Below, piece by piece: positions 8,497-17,732 of a DNA stretch of 64,000 bases. Both the position numbers and the translations under genes were made by a program. The notes beneath the pieces were generated by a model. The model was given only the letters and a program-made list of their open reading frames with translations. It had not been told where the DNA came from and searched no databases. The DNA is from Verrucomicrobiales bacterium (lineage in GTDB: Bacteria > Verrucomicrobiota > Verrucomicrobiia > Limisphaerales > CANJXF01). Within the stretch, counting starts at the first letter, position 1, and the number at the start of each line of letters is the position of its first letter. Location of the stretch: NCBI GenBank assembly GCA_947478865.1, contig CANJXF010000001.1:1-64000 (forward strand), in the 5' to 3' direction.

Positions 8497-9910
8497 ACCT
8501 ATCGCGGGGAAAAGTGCCGCTACCGTCTCGCCAAAGGAGGTGCGCCCGCCTTCGGTGATTTTGCCGCTGCAATTTATTATCACCGGCCTGCTGGCGCTGT
8601 TTGCGGCCGTCGGTTGTTTGCTGGCGCGGCCGGACCTTCTCGCCACGTATCATTACAATCAACACGTCATCGCCGTGACGCACCTAGTCGTGCTGGGATG
8701 GATTTGCTCCGTAATCATGGGCGCCGTGTATCAACTGGTTCCGGTGGCGCTGGAAACAAAACTCCACAGCGAACGGCTCGCAAACTGGCAATTTGCATTT
8801 CACGTGGTCGGTTTCGCCGGAATGGTTTGGGCGTTCAGCATCTGGGATCTCAAACAAGTCGGGCACTTCGGTTCCGTGCTGGCCATTGGCGTTGGCCTGT
8901 TTGTTTATAACATCGGTCGCACCCTGTTGCGCGTTCCGAAATGGAATGTTTCCGCCACCGCAGTCGCAGCGGCGCTCGGCTGGATTTCGCTCTCGATCCT
9001 GACCGGATTGTTCATCTCAGCCGGGAAATGCACCTACGACAGTGCCACTGTGCTGCCACCCACGACTCCGGTCGGCGCCCTCGTGCATGGGCTCCGATCG
9101 ATCGCCAGTTTTGTCGGGCGCTTCGATGCGATCAGCGCAATGCACGCCCACGCCCACCTCGGCAGCGTGGGTTTTTTTCTCATGCTGATTGTTGGAGTGT
9201 CCTACAAATTGGTTTCGATGTTTACGTTGAGCGAAGTGCAGAATCCGCGCCGCGCCATCTGGTCCATTGCGCTGCTCAACATCGGGTTGGCCGGCGTGTT
9301 CATAACCATCCTGGTGGGTAGCCCCTGGAAATTTGCCTTCGCGCTGGTGATCATCGCGGCTCTGGTCACTTACGGCTGGGAACTGGCGGCCATTTTGCGA
9401 GCACGAAATCGCCGCAAACTCGATTGGAGCATAAAATATTTTTTGACGGCAATAGCCTTGCTGGTGGTCTTTTCAGCGGCAGCGCTGATCCTGTCATGGC
9501 CCGGTTTGCCGCTGACGACTTTGACGGGACAGCTTGAAAATGTTTATGGATTTCTCGGGCTGCTCGGGGTCGTCACATTCGCCATTCTCGGCATGCTCAA
9601 CAAAATCATCCCGTTCCTGGTTTGGTTCAGAAGCTACGGCCGGGAAATCGGCCGCAAGCAAGTACCCGCGATGACCGATTTGTATTCAACCCGTCTCCAG
9701 GCCGCTGGCTACTGGAGTTTTCTGGCCGGATTTATCGTCGTCGGAGTGGCGATTCTGTTCTCGAACGAGACCGGAGTGCGAACGGGCTGCGCGTTGCTCG
9801 CGGCGGGCTTGGTTTTTTTCACGATGAACGTCGCCTCCATTCTCACCCATCTGACTCGCCCACAACTCAAGCCGTTGGCCTCCATTCAGCCTGAAAAGAG
9901 AACGTTATGA
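8462..9910 (+). CDS. multi-pass membrane protein of NnrS/heme-copper-subunit-like type
   Basis: The 482-residue protein has about twelve predicted membrane helices. Two histidine clusters stand out: HVIAVTH with the following LGWICSVIMGAVYQL, and MHAHAHLGSVGFF. Helices of this kind recall NnrS and heme-copper oxidase/NO reductase subunit I. However, the His-His pair and the later HxH expected of a true oxidase or NorB active site are not seen. It may bind heme and copper and act on NO, but this is inference. ATG 8462 is preferred; it overlaps the DUF2249 gene by 35 bases. An upstream in-frame extension to 8294 is only the DUF2249 gene read out of frame. Confidence 0.7.
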   Translation: MEALSFKSDAAKPIAGKSAATVSPKEVRPPSVILPLQFIITGLLALFAAVGCLLARPDLLATYHYNQHVIAVTHLVVLGWICSVIMGAVYQLVPVALETKLHSERLANWQFAFHVVGFAGMVWAFSIWDLKQVGHFGSVLAIGVGLFVYNIGRTLLRVPKWNVSATAVAAALGWISLSILTGLFISAGKCTYDSATVLPPTTPVGALVHGLRSIASFVGRFDAISAMHAHAHLGSVGFFLMLIVGVSYKLVSMFTLSEVQNPRRAIWSIALLNIGLAGVFITILVGSPWKFAFALVIIAALVTYGWELAAILRARNRRKLDWSIKYFLTAIALLVVFSAAALILSWPGLPLTTLTGQLENVYGFLGLLGVVTFAILGMLNKIIPFLVWFRSYGREIGRKQVPAMTDLYSTRLQAAGYWSFLAGFIVVGVAILFSNETGVRTGCALLAAGLVFFTMNVASILTHLTRPQLKPLASIQPEKRTL

Positions 9911-10221
9911 GCTGTGACCGAATCGATGACGCAACCGTTCTGGAGGTTTTACGCCAGGTGATCGACCCGGAACTGGGCTGCAACGTGGTTGACCTCGGCT
10001 TGATTTACAGCATCGCAATCAGCGGTCGGAAGATCGATGTGGTGATGACGCTGACCACGCCCGGATGCCCCATGCACGAAGCTCTTTGCCAGGGGGTGCG
10101 AAACGCTTTGCTCGGCTTGGATAACGTGGACGAAGCGGAGGTGCAGCTCGTTTGGGAACCCGCCTGGGATCCTTCCATGATGAGCGCGGCAGGACGGACG
10201 GCAACCGGCGTCGAAATTTAG
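9907..10221 (+). CDS. MIP18/PaaD-type iron-sulfur assembly protein (DUF59)
   Basis: The 104-residue protein matches the MIP18 family: LRQVIDPELGCNVVDLGLIYSI at the start, then MTLTTPGCPM with the conserved Cys. Members help place iron-sulfur clusters, or serve as PaaD-like factors for metal enzymes. Within this cassette it may help mature a metal centre of a neighbouring protein (inference). The start codon overlaps the preceding membrane-protein gene by four bases (ATGA), so the two are coupled. Confidence 0.88.
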   Translation: MSCDRIDDATVLEVLRQVIDPELGCNVVDLGLIYSIAISGRKIDVVMTLTTPGCPMHEALCQGVRNALLGLDNVDEAEVQLVWEPAWDPSMMSAAGRTATGVEI

Positions 10222-10236
10222 AAACAGAAAAAAATT

Positions 10237-10602
10237 ATGAATACAAACATGCAAAACGAAATCGTGATCGGCCCCGACCGCGTGATGGACGTGCGCCCGA
10301 TCCCCTGCTCCATCAAACACAAACTGATTATCCGCACCTGGCTCGAACTGCCGGTTGGCGACCACTTTGTTTTGCTCAACGACCACGATCCAGTTCCGCT
10401 CTATTACCAGTTCTCCGCGCAATGGCCGGCGGCATTTACCTGGGAACATCTCGTCAGGGGCCCGGAAGAATTTCGCGTGAAAATTACTAAGCTAAAGCAG
10501 ATCGAGCCGCAGAGCCCTCCGGCTGACGGGATAAAACATGACCTTGGTCAAAGAATTCCGGCGAAAACCAGGATAGCTTTAACCGAGATCGAAGCTGCAT
10601 AA
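10237..10602 (+). CDS. DUF2249 protein (second of three)
   Basis: The 121-residue protein carries a DUF2249 domain at residues about 17-85 ([39 protein letters not shown]). A C-terminal tail of some 35 residues has no recognisable motif. The HDP motif and the Trp pair are typical of the longer DUF2249 subgroup. The function is unknown. It is placed directly before nirK, which starts 34 bases downstream. Confidence 0.8.
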   Translation: MNTNMQNEIVIGPDRVMDVRPIPCSIKHKLIIRTWLELPVGDHFVLLNDHDPVPLYYQFSAQWPAAFTWEHLVRGPEEFRVKITKLKQIEPQSPPADGIKHDLGQRIPAKTRIALTEIEAA

Positions 10603-10636
10603 GTTTCTGAAGCAGCCAAGAAAACCAAAACACACT

Positions 10637-12166
10637 ATGAGAACCTCTATTCTAAAAACAACCATCGCAGCACTGGCCCTGGCGGCATTGTCGCTCGGCC
10701 CGACTCAGGCCGCGGAAACGGAAAACAAATCCAACGCACAAAAACCGGTGGATCCTGAAGTCAAAGGGGAAGAGATCGCCGTATTGACCCAGGCACCCAA
10801 AGTTCCACCGCCAATCACGCGAAAATTTTCCACAAAAGTGATCGTGAACCTCGAAGTTATCGAAGTGACGAAACGTTTGGCGGAAGGAGTCGAATATGTG
10901 TTCTGGACCTTTGGCGGGGAGGTGCCGGGGAGTTTTATTCGGATTCGAGAAGGCGATCATGTGGAGTTCCACTTGAACAACCATCAGAATAACAAGATGC
11001 CGCACAACATCGATTTACACGCAGTCACGGGACCGGGCGGCGGCGCGGCGTCTTCATTCACTGCGCCGGGACATACCTCCCAGTTTTCATTCAAGGCGCT
11101 CAATCCGGGCCTTTACGTTTATCACTGCGCGACCGCACCGGTCGGAATGCACGTCGGCAACGGCATGTACGGCTTGATTCTCGTTGAACCGAAGGAAGGA
11201 CTCCCTCCCGTCGAGCGCGAGTATTACATTATGCAGAGCGAGTTCTACACGGCGGGCAAGTTCGGCGTGGAAGGATTGCAACCGTTCGACATGGAAAAAG
11301 CGATCGATGAGAAGCCGAGCTATGTCGTGTTCAACGGCTCAGTCGGCTCCCTGGTCGGCGACAAAGCCATCACCGCAAAGGTCGGAGATCGCGTCCGGTT
11401 GTTCATCGGCAACGGCGGACCGAACCTCGTTTCCTCCTTCCACGTCATTGGAGAAATTTTTGATAACGTCTACCAGGAAGGCGGCGTTGTTCCCACGCAA
11501 CATCATGTGCAAACCACGATCGTTCCGGCCGGCGGTTCGGCGATGGTCGATTTCAAAGTCGAAGTGCCAGGGACCTATATTCTCGTCGATCATTCTCTGT
11601 TCCGCGCTTTCAACAAAGGAGCGCTCGGCATGTTGAAAGTGGAAGGCCCGCAAAACCTGATCGTTTACTCGGGCAAGGAAGTGGACGCGAATTATCTGGG
11701 CAAAGCGGTCGCCGCGGGCTCGGACGCGGAGAAGAGAGTGGCGACTTTGAAAGCCGCCGTGGCACAAGAAATCAAGAGCAACCCGAAGATCTCGGATTTG
11801 AATAAAGAAATTCAAATTGAAAAAGGGAAACAGGTTTATTTGCAAACCTGCTTCGTGTGCCATCAGCCGGACGGAAAAGGGATTCCCGATCAAATCCCGC
11901 CATTGGCCAAATCCGATTTCTTGATGGCGGACAAAGAGCGGTCCATTCGCGGCGTGCTCATGGGGCAATCGGGTGAAATGGAGGTCAACGGCAAGAAATA
12001 CAACGGCGTGATGATTCCGTTGAATTACTTGAATGACGAAGACATTGCGAATGCGCTGACCTATGTTCGCAACAGCTTTGGCAATTCCGGCGATGCCGTC
12101 TCTCCGGCAAGCGTCGGCAAGATCCGCAAAGAAGTCGTGGTGCCAACCCCCACTTCATTTGAATAA
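10637..12166 (+). CDS. nirK: copper nitrite reductase with C-terminal cytochrome c domain
   Basis: NirK reduces nitrite to nitric oxide in the periplasm. A signal peptide (cleavage near GPTQAA) precedes two cupredoxin domains. The type 1 copper ligands are H123, C164, H172 and M177. The type 2 ligands are H128, H163 and H319. The catalytic pair is D126 and H269. After residue 390 there is an extra domain with one heme-binding CFVCH motif (405-409), so an electron donor is fused to the enzyme; such tethered forms are known in several bacteria. It is the central enzyme of the cassette. No nitrous oxide reductase or typical NO reductase is in the window. Confidence 0.95.
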   Translation: MRTSILKTTIAALALAALSLGPTQAAETENKSNAQKPVDPEVKGEEIAVLTQAPKVPPPITRKFSTKVIVNLEVIEVTKRLAEGVEYVFWTFGGEVPGSFIRIREGDHVEFHLNNHQNNKMPHNIDLHAVTGPGGGAASSFTAPGHTSQFSFKALNPGLYVYHCATAPVGMHVGNGMYGLILVEPKEGLPPVEREYYIMQSEFYTAGKFGVEGLQPFDMEKAIDEKPSYVVFNGSVGSLVGDKAITAKVGDRVRLFIGNGGPNLVSSFHVIGEIFDNVYQEGGVVPTQHHVQTTIVPAGGSAMVDFKVEVPGTYILVDHSLFRAFNKGALGMLKVEGPQNLIVYSGKEVDANYLGKAVAAGSDAEKRVATLKAAVAQEIKSNPKISDLNKEIQIEKGKQVYLQTCFVCHQPDGKGIPDQIPPLAKSDFLMADKERSIRGVLMGQSGEMEVNGKKYNGVMIPLNYLNDEDIANALTYVRNSFGNSGDAVSPASVGKIRKEVVVPTPTSFE

Positions 12167-12196
12167 TTTGATCGTAACTGCGCGAGAAAATCCGCC

Positions 12197-13009
12197 ATGA
12201 AAGCATGGAAACAAAACGTCGTCGCCGCGCTGATCTTCACGGTCAGCGCGGCGTTCGCGTCAGGACAACCCTCGCCGCAGGAGCTGACAACCGCGCGGCC
12301 GCCCGCCGGCATGGCAGCGATTCCCGCCGGCGTTTATCGCCCGCTTTTTCGAGCAGACACCGATTTGAAAGAAGTTCCCGTTCACCCGTTCCACCTCGAT
12401 GTGTTCCCGGTCACGAACGAAGATTTTCTGGAATTCGTTCGGGCCAACCCACGCTGGCAGCGGTCTCGAGTGAAACCGATTTTTGCCGATCCATCTTATC
12501 TGAAAGATTGGGCGGGCGATCTCGATCCCGGCCCAAACGCACCAGCCAAAGTGCCGGTAACGTCGGTCTCGTGGTTCGCGGCCAAAGCCTACGCGCAATG
12601 GAAAGGAAAACGGCTCCCGACATTGGCGGAGTGGGAATACGCGGCAGCTGCCAGCCCAGCCAGGGCCGATGGAGAAAATGACCCCGCTTTCAAACGGCAA
12701 ATTGTTCAATGGTACTCCACGCCTACGCCGCCAGAACTTTCCCCGGTCGGATTGAATCGCGCAAACTTCTGGGGCGTTCACGATCTCCACGGCCTGGCCT
12801 GGGAGTGGGTGGCCGATTTCAGCACGGCGATGGTGACCGGCGATGCCCGTGGCGATACCGGGATCGAGCGCCAACTTTTTTGCGGCGGCGGTGCACAAAA
12901 CGCAAAAAATGTTGAGAACTACCCGGCGTTCATGCGCTACGGTTTTCGCAGCAGTTTGAAAGCAGATTATTGCGTCCATAATCTTGGTTTTCGCTGCGCC
13001 AAAGATTAA
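12197..13009 (+). CDS. nirV: NirV-like protein of the formylglycine-generating-enzyme fold
   Basis: The 270-residue secreted protein has the SUMF1/FGE fold: MAAIPAGVYRP, HPFHLDVFPVTNEDF, PVTSVSWFAAKAYAQWKGKRLPT and the closing NLGFRCAKD. The gene next to nirK in other denitrifiers, nirV, encodes the same fold, so the name follows from context. The two catalytic cysteines of true sulfatase-modifying enzymes, which lie between the GGS-type strand and NLGFRC, are not in their usual place, so it probably does not make formylglycine. Its role in NirK function is not established. Its stop codon overlaps the SCO start by one base. Confidence 0.85.
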   Translation: MKAWKQNVVAALIFTVSAAFASGQPSPQELTTARPPAGMAAIPAGVYRPLFRADTDLKEVPVHPFHLDVFPVTNEDFLEFVRANPRWQRSRVKPIFADPSYLKDWAGDLDPGPNAPAKVPVTSVSWFAAKAYAQWKGKRLPTLAEWEYAAAASPARADGENDPAFKRQIVQWYSTPTPPELSPVGLNRANFWGVHDLHGLAWEWVADFSTAMVTGDARGDTGIERQLFCGGGAQNAKNVENYPAFMRYGFRSSLKADYCVHNLGFRCAKD

Positions 13010-13632
13010 TGAAACCGTCCGCAACCATATTCCTCCTTGCTCTCACAAGCCTGGGGCTGGCGAGTTGCGCGACGGATTCGAGAGATCCCGCCGCGAAAAA
13101 ATCGTGCTGTGCAACGGTCGAAGCGCCCGCCGCTTTCACGGACAAATCCATTTATCAAACCGAGTCTGCATGGACGACAGATCAGGGGAAGCAACTCAAG
13201 CTGAGCGAACTGCGCGGGCGTCCACAAGTCGTCGCGATGTTTTTTGCCAGCTGCCAGTTTGCCTGCCCGATTCTCGTCAATGACATGAAGCGGCTCGAAT
13301 CGTCTTTGCCTGCCGAACTGCGGTCGCGCATCGGGTTTACGCTCGTGTCATTCGACACGGAACGCGACACGCCGTCAGCTTTGGCCGAGTATCGCAAGGC
13401 CCACGCTTTGACGAAGGACCGATGGACCTTGCTCCGAGGCAGCCCTGACGACGTGTTGGAACTGGCCGCGTTGCTTGGGGTGAAATACAAAGCCGATGCG
13501 AACGGGCAATTCGCACACTCCAACATCATCACAATCTTAAATGCGAACGGGGAAATCGTTTATCAGCAGATCGGATTGAACCAAGACATCCAGAAAGCCA
13601 GGCAAACCCTGCAACAGTTGCTCCACCCGTAA
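13009..13632 (+). CDS. SCO1/SenC-family copper chaperone lipoprotein
   Basis: SCO proteins deliver copper to the CuA site of oxidases or act as thiol reductases. The metal/redox motif C82-QFA-C86 (CxxxC) and the later His in GQFAHSN are present. The N-terminus has a lipobox (LASC, C20), so the protein is probably anchored to a membrane on the periplasmic side. An extra CC pair lies at residues 33-34. Next to nirK and nirV, the natural client is the copper of NirK or of the upstream membrane protein (inference). Confidence 0.9.
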   Translation: MKPSATIFLLALTSLGLASCATDSRDPAAKKSCCATVEAPAAFTDKSIYQTESAWTTDQGKQLKLSELRGRPQVVAMFFASCQFACPILVNDMKRLESSLPAELRSRIGFTLVSFDTERDTPSALAEYRKAHALTKDRWTLLRGSPDDVLELAALLGVKYKADANGQFAHSNIITILNANGEIVYQQIGLNQDIQKARQTLQQLLHP

Positions 13633-13637
13633 TCACC

Positions 13638-13880
13638 ATGCTTCCACTCAGCCAATTCAAACGTTTCGATGTGCGCGAGATTCTAAAGCACGGAGGCGAA
13701 CCCTTTCTCGAAATTCGCAAACGCATCGATGCGCTTAAAACCGATGAAGGATTAATCATTGTCGCGCCATTCCTGCCATCGCCGCTCATCGAAAAATTCC
13801 GGGGCGAAGGGTTCTCGTCGAAAATCGAGCATGGAACCGGCGCAGAATGGATTGTTTATTTCTGGCGCGACACCAAGTAG
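13638..13880 (+). CDS. DUF2249 protein (third of three)
   Basis: An 80-residue single-domain protein: FKRFDVREILKHGGEPF at the start, then LKTDEGLIIVAPFLPSPL and IEHGTGAEWIVYFWR at the end. This is the compact DUF2249 form. It starts five bases after the SCO gene and directly precedes the regulator gene. The repeated pairing of DUF2249 genes with nitrite genes argues for a role in NO or nitrite handling, but no activity is known. Confidence 0.8.
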   Translation: MLPLSQFKRFDVREILKHGGEPFLEIRKRIDALKTDEGLIIVAPFLPSPLIEKFRGEGFSSKIEHGTGAEWIVYFWRDTK

Positions 13881-13891
13881 AACCATCCGAC

Positions 13892-14611
13892 GTGACTGAA
13901 GAAATCAGCCAATTTAAAAAATTTGCCATCGCCACGACCCTGCGAAGTTGCCAGCTTTTCACGGGACTTTCTCCCGAGGACTTTCAAAACATCGCCGGGT
14001 TTGTGGCGGTCAAATCCCTTGCCAAAGGCGAATATTTGTTCCGCGAAGGCGATCCGTCCCACGGCTTTTACATCGTGCAAAAGGGAGCAATCAACGTGCA
14101 CCGCGTCAACGCTTCCGGCAAAGAACAAATCATCCACGTTTTTCGCGCGGGTGAATCGTTCGCCGAAGCGACGCTGGCCTCCGACAAAGGTTATCCCGGC
14201 GATGCGCGCGCGGTCTCCGCTTCGACCGTGTTGCTCGTGCAGAAAACCGGCTTTCTTGCGCTGCTGCGGCGCCGACCCGATCTCGCGTTGCGGATGTTGG
14301 GTTCAATGAGCGCCCATCTTCGCGTGCTGGTCGGCCAACTCGACGATCTCACGCTGAAAGACATTGAAACGCGCCTAGCCAATTGGCTGGTGAAACATTG
14401 CCCCAACCCCGCCAGCAACCAACCTGCCCGCATCGAACTCAGCCTGACCAAGCGGATGCTGGCGGCGGAACTCGGGACGGTCAGTGAAACGTTTTCCCGC
14501 ACCCTGGCCAAGTTTCGCGAACAGAAATTAATCAAAGTCGAAGGTAAAACCATTATTGTGCTCTCGCCCATGCAGCTTGGCGCGATGTTACGCAAGAATC
14601 TGGGCGAATGA
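13892..14611 (+). CDS. Crp/Fnr-family regulator, DNR-like
   Basis: The N-terminal half is a cyclic-nucleotide-type sensor domain (LFTGLSPEDF, LFREGDPSHGFYIVQKG, then AGESFAEATLA). The C-terminal half is a winged helix with the recognition stretch LAAELGTVSETFSRTLAKF. The cysteine cluster that holds the iron-sulfur centre of FNR is absent, so a heme/NO-type DNR or NnrR mode of sensing is more likely. It sits at the end of the nitrite cassette, and the FNR-type palindrome at 6359-6372 is the obvious target. The GTG start at 13892 avoids overlap with DUF2249; an in-frame ATG at 13847 is possible. Confidence 0.88.
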   Translation: MTEEISQFKKFAIATTLRSCQLFTGLSPEDFQNIAGFVAVKSLAKGEYLFREGDPSHGFYIVQKGAINVHRVNASGKEQIIHVFRAGESFAEATLASDKGYPGDARAVSASTVLLVQKTGFLALLRRRPDLALRMLGSMSAHLRVLVGQLDDLTLKDIETRLANWLVKHCPNPASNQPARIELSLTKRMLAAELGTVSETFSRTLAKFREQKLIKVEGKTIIVLSPMQLGAMLRKNLGE

Positions 14612-14692
14612 TTTTCACTCGTTTAAACTATAAATTACGGACGGGACAAACGCAGGCTTGTGTATCGGAGCAGGAACTGAAAACTAAATTAC

Positions 14693-15898
14693 ATGGCGAT
14701 TGAGACGACATTTCAGCCAAAGGCAACGCTGGGAAGAACGGCGCCGGGCAATTACACCCTGTTGCCCAAGACCCCGGCGGGCGCAATTGGTGGAATCGAC
14801 GGCACCGTTCTCGAAGTCGCCATGGGCCCGCATCACCCGTCCACGCACGGCGTTTTCCGCATGGACGTTTCCCTCGATGGCGAAACCGTCGTAAAGCTTA
14901 AACCCGTTTTTGGCTACCTCCATCGCAACCACGAAAAAATTGCCGAAAACACGACTTATCTCGGCTCGGTTCCTTACACCGACCGTCTCGATTATCTCTG
15001 TTCGATGACGAACAATTGGGCTTACGCGCTCTCCGTCGAGCGGTTGGCCGGGCTGCAGGTTCCCGAACGCGCTGAATACATCCGCGTCATTACCGCCGAA
15101 CTCACGCGTCTGGTGAATCATTGCAGCTTGATTGGGTTTCTCATGCAGGACATGGGCGCGATGGGCACGCCGCTCATGTATGCGTTTCGTGAACGCGAAA
15201 AAATTCTCGATCTGTTCGAATCGCTCAGCGGCTCGCGCATGATGTGCAACTACATGCGCTTCGGCGGTTGCCGCTGCGAGCTGCCCAGCGGTTGGATCGA
15301 GCAGGCCAAGAAAGTTGTCACCAGCTTCCCGGAATTTCTCGACCACTTCGAAGCACTCCTCAGCGAAAACGAAATCCTCCTCGCCCGAACTCAAGGCGTT
15401 GGCGTGCTATCAAAGGAACTCGCCATTAACGCCAGCATCACCGGCCCGATGCTCCGGGCCAGCGGCGTGAATTACGATATTCGCAAGGTGGACAAATACG
15501 GCATTTACGATCGTTTCAGTTTCCGCGTGCCGCTTGGTGAACATGGCGACGTTTTTGATCGCTACATGATGCGTGTTCTCGAAATGCGCGAATCGCTGAA
15601 ACTCCTGGAGCAAGCCCTCGCGCAGATTCCGTCCGGTCCGATTATTGATCCGAAAGCAAAGTTGCGCGGCTTTCGCCAAAAACCCGGCGAAGCTTACGCC
15701 CGCATCGAAGGACCGAAAGGCGAGCTTGGGTTTTATTTAATCAGCGACGGTTCGCCCAATCCGTATCGCTATCGTGTTCGTCCGCCGAGCCTGATCAATC
15801 TCACAATTTTGGAAGACATGTGCCTTGGTCAAACCATCGCCGATGCCGTGATTATTTTAGGCAGTGTCGATATTGTTTTGGGCGAGGTGGACCGATGA
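14693..15898 (+). CDS. nuoD: NADH-quinone oxidoreductase subunit D
   Basis: NuoD (401 residues) forms the quinone-binding pocket of complex I together with NuoB. The signature [14 protein letters not shown] is intact, as are the downstream conserved stretches (GYLHRNHEK, the tyrosine in the quinone loop, and DPKAKLRGF). It resumes the nuo block after the nitrite cassette, 81 bases behind the regulator gene. That gap has no recognisable palindrome or terminator, so read-through from the cassette is plausible. Confidence 0.95.
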   Translation: MAIETTFQPKATLGRTAPGNYTLLPKTPAGAIGGIDGTVLEVAMGPHHPSTHGVFRMDVSLDGETVVKLKPVFGYLHRNHEKIAENTTYLGSVPYTDRLDYLCSMTNNWAYALSVERLAGLQVPERAEYIRVITAELTRLVNHCSLIGFLMQDMGAMGTPLMYAFREREKILDLFESLSGSRMMCNYMRFGGCRCELPSGWIEQAKKVVTSFPEFLDHFEALLSENEILLARTQGVGVLSKELAINASITGPMLRASGVNYDIRKVDKYGIYDRFSFRVPLGEHGDVFDRYMMRVLEMRESLKLLEQALAQIPSGPIIDPKAKLRGFRQKPGEAYARIEGPKGELGFYLISDGSPNPYRYRVRPPSLINLTILEDMCLGQTIADAVIILGSVDIVLGEVDR

Positions 15899-15923
15899 AC
15901 TTTCCAACTTCGAATTTAAGAAA

Positions 15924-16538
15924 ATGTTAGGAACCGGCATCATCAAAGGAATGGTCGAGACGGCGCGAAATTTCGTGGGCAGCTACCACGACCCAGAGCG
16001 CCTCACCACCGTTCAGTATCCCGAGGAAAGACTTGCACCCAAAGAAAACGGCCGCAGTTTTCCGTTCCTGGTTTTCGACGGAAATGATCAGCAAGCCGGA
16101 TTGCGCTGTGTCGCCTGCCAGATTTGCGAAAAAGAATGTCCGCCGCAATGCATCTACATCAACAAGAGCAAAGATAAAAAGCCGGATTACGTCGGCAAAC
16201 TTCAGTTTTATCCCGCGACCTTCGACATCGATATTTCCGTTTGCATGAGTTGCCAGATTTGCGTCGAGGTTTGTCCTTTCGAGGCGATCAAAATGGACCA
16301 GGTTTTCGAGCTCAGCACGTCGGATCGTTTCGGCAAATTGCTTTTGCACAAACCGCAACTCGCCAAGCCGAACGAATATTTTCATCAGCTTCATCCCACC
16401 GATGCCAACGAAGTGGATGCGAGACTTGGCGAAGAAAAAAGGAAAGCCGAAGCCAAAGCCGCGGCCGCCGCCGCAGCTGCTGCCGCAAAACTGGCTGCGC
16501 CAAAACCGGCGCCGGATGAACCCACCAAGGCCACCTGA
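15924..16538 (+). CDS. nuoI: NADH-quinone oxidoreductase subunit I
   Basis: NuoI carries the two 4Fe-4S clusters that lead electrons to NuoB. Both ferredoxin motifs are complete (CVACQICEKECPPQC and CMSCQICVEVCP). Behind the conserved domain runs a tail of about 45 residues, rich in alanine, lysine and proline, unlike most homologs. ATG 15924 is preferred over an upstream frame that overlaps nuoD. The order D-I-H is unusual, since nuoH normally precedes nuoI. The stop codon overlaps the nuoH start by one base. Confidence 0.94.
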   Translation: MLGTGIIKGMVETARNFVGSYHDPERLTTVQYPEERLAPKENGRSFPFLVFDGNDQQAGLRCVACQICEKECPPQCIYINKSKDKKPDYVGKLQFYPATFDIDISVCMSCQICVEVCPFEAIKMDQVFELSTSDRFGKLLLHKPQLAKPNEYFHQLHPTDANEVDARLGEEKRKAEAKAAAAAAAAAAKLAAPKPAPDEPTKAT

Positions 16539-17728
16539 TGCAATCGCTCGACCAAATTTTTGTGACCGGGAAACAATGGCTCCTGGCTTTTCTGCCCGAG
16601 GCGTTGCAGCCAGTCGGCTCCATTCTCCTGGTGATCGCCGCGATCTTTGGCGTATTCGCGACGTTGTTTGCTGTGACCACAATTCTCGAGCGCAAAATCC
16701 TTGGCCGAATCCAAAATCGTTTTGGACCGAACCGCGTTGGGCCGTTTGGCTTTTTCCAGCCTGCCGCCGACGGAATCAAAATGCTCACAAAAGAAGACAT
16801 CGTTCCGCGCGACGCCGACAAAATCATTCACTTCCTCGCACCGCTTGCATTGATTATCCCCGTCGCGCTGGCGCTCTCGGTTTTGCCCTACGGACGCAAC
16901 ATGGTTCCAGTCGAATTCGATGCCGGACTCCTGTTTTTCTTTGCAGTCGGCGCGTCCACGGAGCTTTCTGTTTTCATGGCCGGCTGGTCGAGCCGCAACA
17001 AATACTCGCTCGTCGGCGCGATGCGCGGCATTGCGCAAATGATCAGCTACGAAGTGCCGCTCGTCCTTTCGACCGTCACGGTGATCATGATTGTCGGCTC
17101 GCTTTCCCTTGTGAAAATCGTCGAGGCGCAATCCGGTTTCCTCTTCGGTTTCCTTCCAAGCTGGCACGTTTTCACGCCATGGGGTTTCGCTGGATTTTTC
17201 CTGTTCATGATCGCGGCCACGGCGGAATCCAATCGATCGCCATTTGATTTGCCTGAAGCCGAATCCGAAATCATCGCCGGTTATCTCACCGAATATTCCG
17301 GGTTCAAATACGCGCTGTTTTTCATGGGTGAATATTGGGGAATGTTCGCAATCAGCGGATTGTCCGTCACACTGTTCCTCGGCGGTTGGAACGCGCCGTT
17401 TCCATTTCTGCAATTCATCCCGTCTTACATTTGGTTCTTCACCAAATTGGTTCTCATCATTTTCACCTTCATCTGGCTGCGCGGAACCGTCCCCCGCTTG
17501 CGACTCGATCAACTCATGAGCTTCGCCTGGAAATTTCTCCTGCCGCTCGCGCTGACGAATATTGTGGTCGCAGCAATTTGGTTTTTCTCGCGCGCATTGC
17601 AATTTCCTGGAGCGCTTGGATTGCGCTGGATATTTTGCGCGGCCATTCTGGCCGTTTCGTATGTCTGGCTCGGACGCGGTGTCGCGCAGGCGCAGCGAGC
17701 CAAACGTGTTTATCAATACGCCGAATAA
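16538..17728 (+). CDS. nuoH: NADH-quinone oxidoreductase subunit H
   Basis: NuoH is the membrane subunit that closes the quinone channel and links redox chemistry to the proton pumps. The 396-residue protein keeps the conserved LERKILGRIQNRFGPNRVGP loop and the acidic ESNRSPFDLPEAESE loop, in addition to eight or more membrane helices. It is somewhat longer than the usual 330 residues, mostly at the C-terminus. A 72-base spacer with an imperfect inverted repeat separates it from nuoJ. Confidence 0.95.
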   Translation: MQSLDQIFVTGKQWLLAFLPEALQPVGSILLVIAAIFGVFATLFAVTTILERKILGRIQNRFGPNRVGPFGFFQPAADGIKMLTKEDIVPRDADKIIHFLAPLALIIPVALALSVLPYGRNMVPVEFDAGLLFFFAVGASTELSVFMAGWSSRNKYSLVGAMRGIAQMISYEVPLVLSTVTVIMIVGSLSLVKIVEAQSGFLFGFLPSWHVFTPWGFAGFFLFMIAATAESNRSPFDLPEAESEIIAGYLTEYSGFKYALFFMGEYWGMFAISGLSVTLFLGGWNAPFPFLQFIPSYIWFFTKLVLIIFTFIWLRGTVPRLRLDQLMSFAWKFLLPLALTNIVVAAIWFFSRALQFPGALGLRWIFCAAILAVSYVWLGRGVAQAQRAKRVYQYAE

Positions 17729-17732
17729 TGAC

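Noticed and set aside
8462-9910. Calling the membrane protein an NO reductase (NorB) or an oxidase subunit I
   Set aside because: Only two histidine clusters are seen; the His-His and HxH set of the binuclear centre is missing.
12197-13009. Calling this gene a sulfatase-modifying enzyme
   Set aside because: The catalytic cysteine pair is not in place and no sulfatase gene is nearby; linkage with nirK favours nirV.
16391-17716. 441-codon open frame on the - strand opposite nuoI and nuoH
   Set aside because: Its product is rich in Arg, Asp, Glu, His and Asn without domains, the usual mirror of a membrane-protein gene; nuoH on the + strand is certain.
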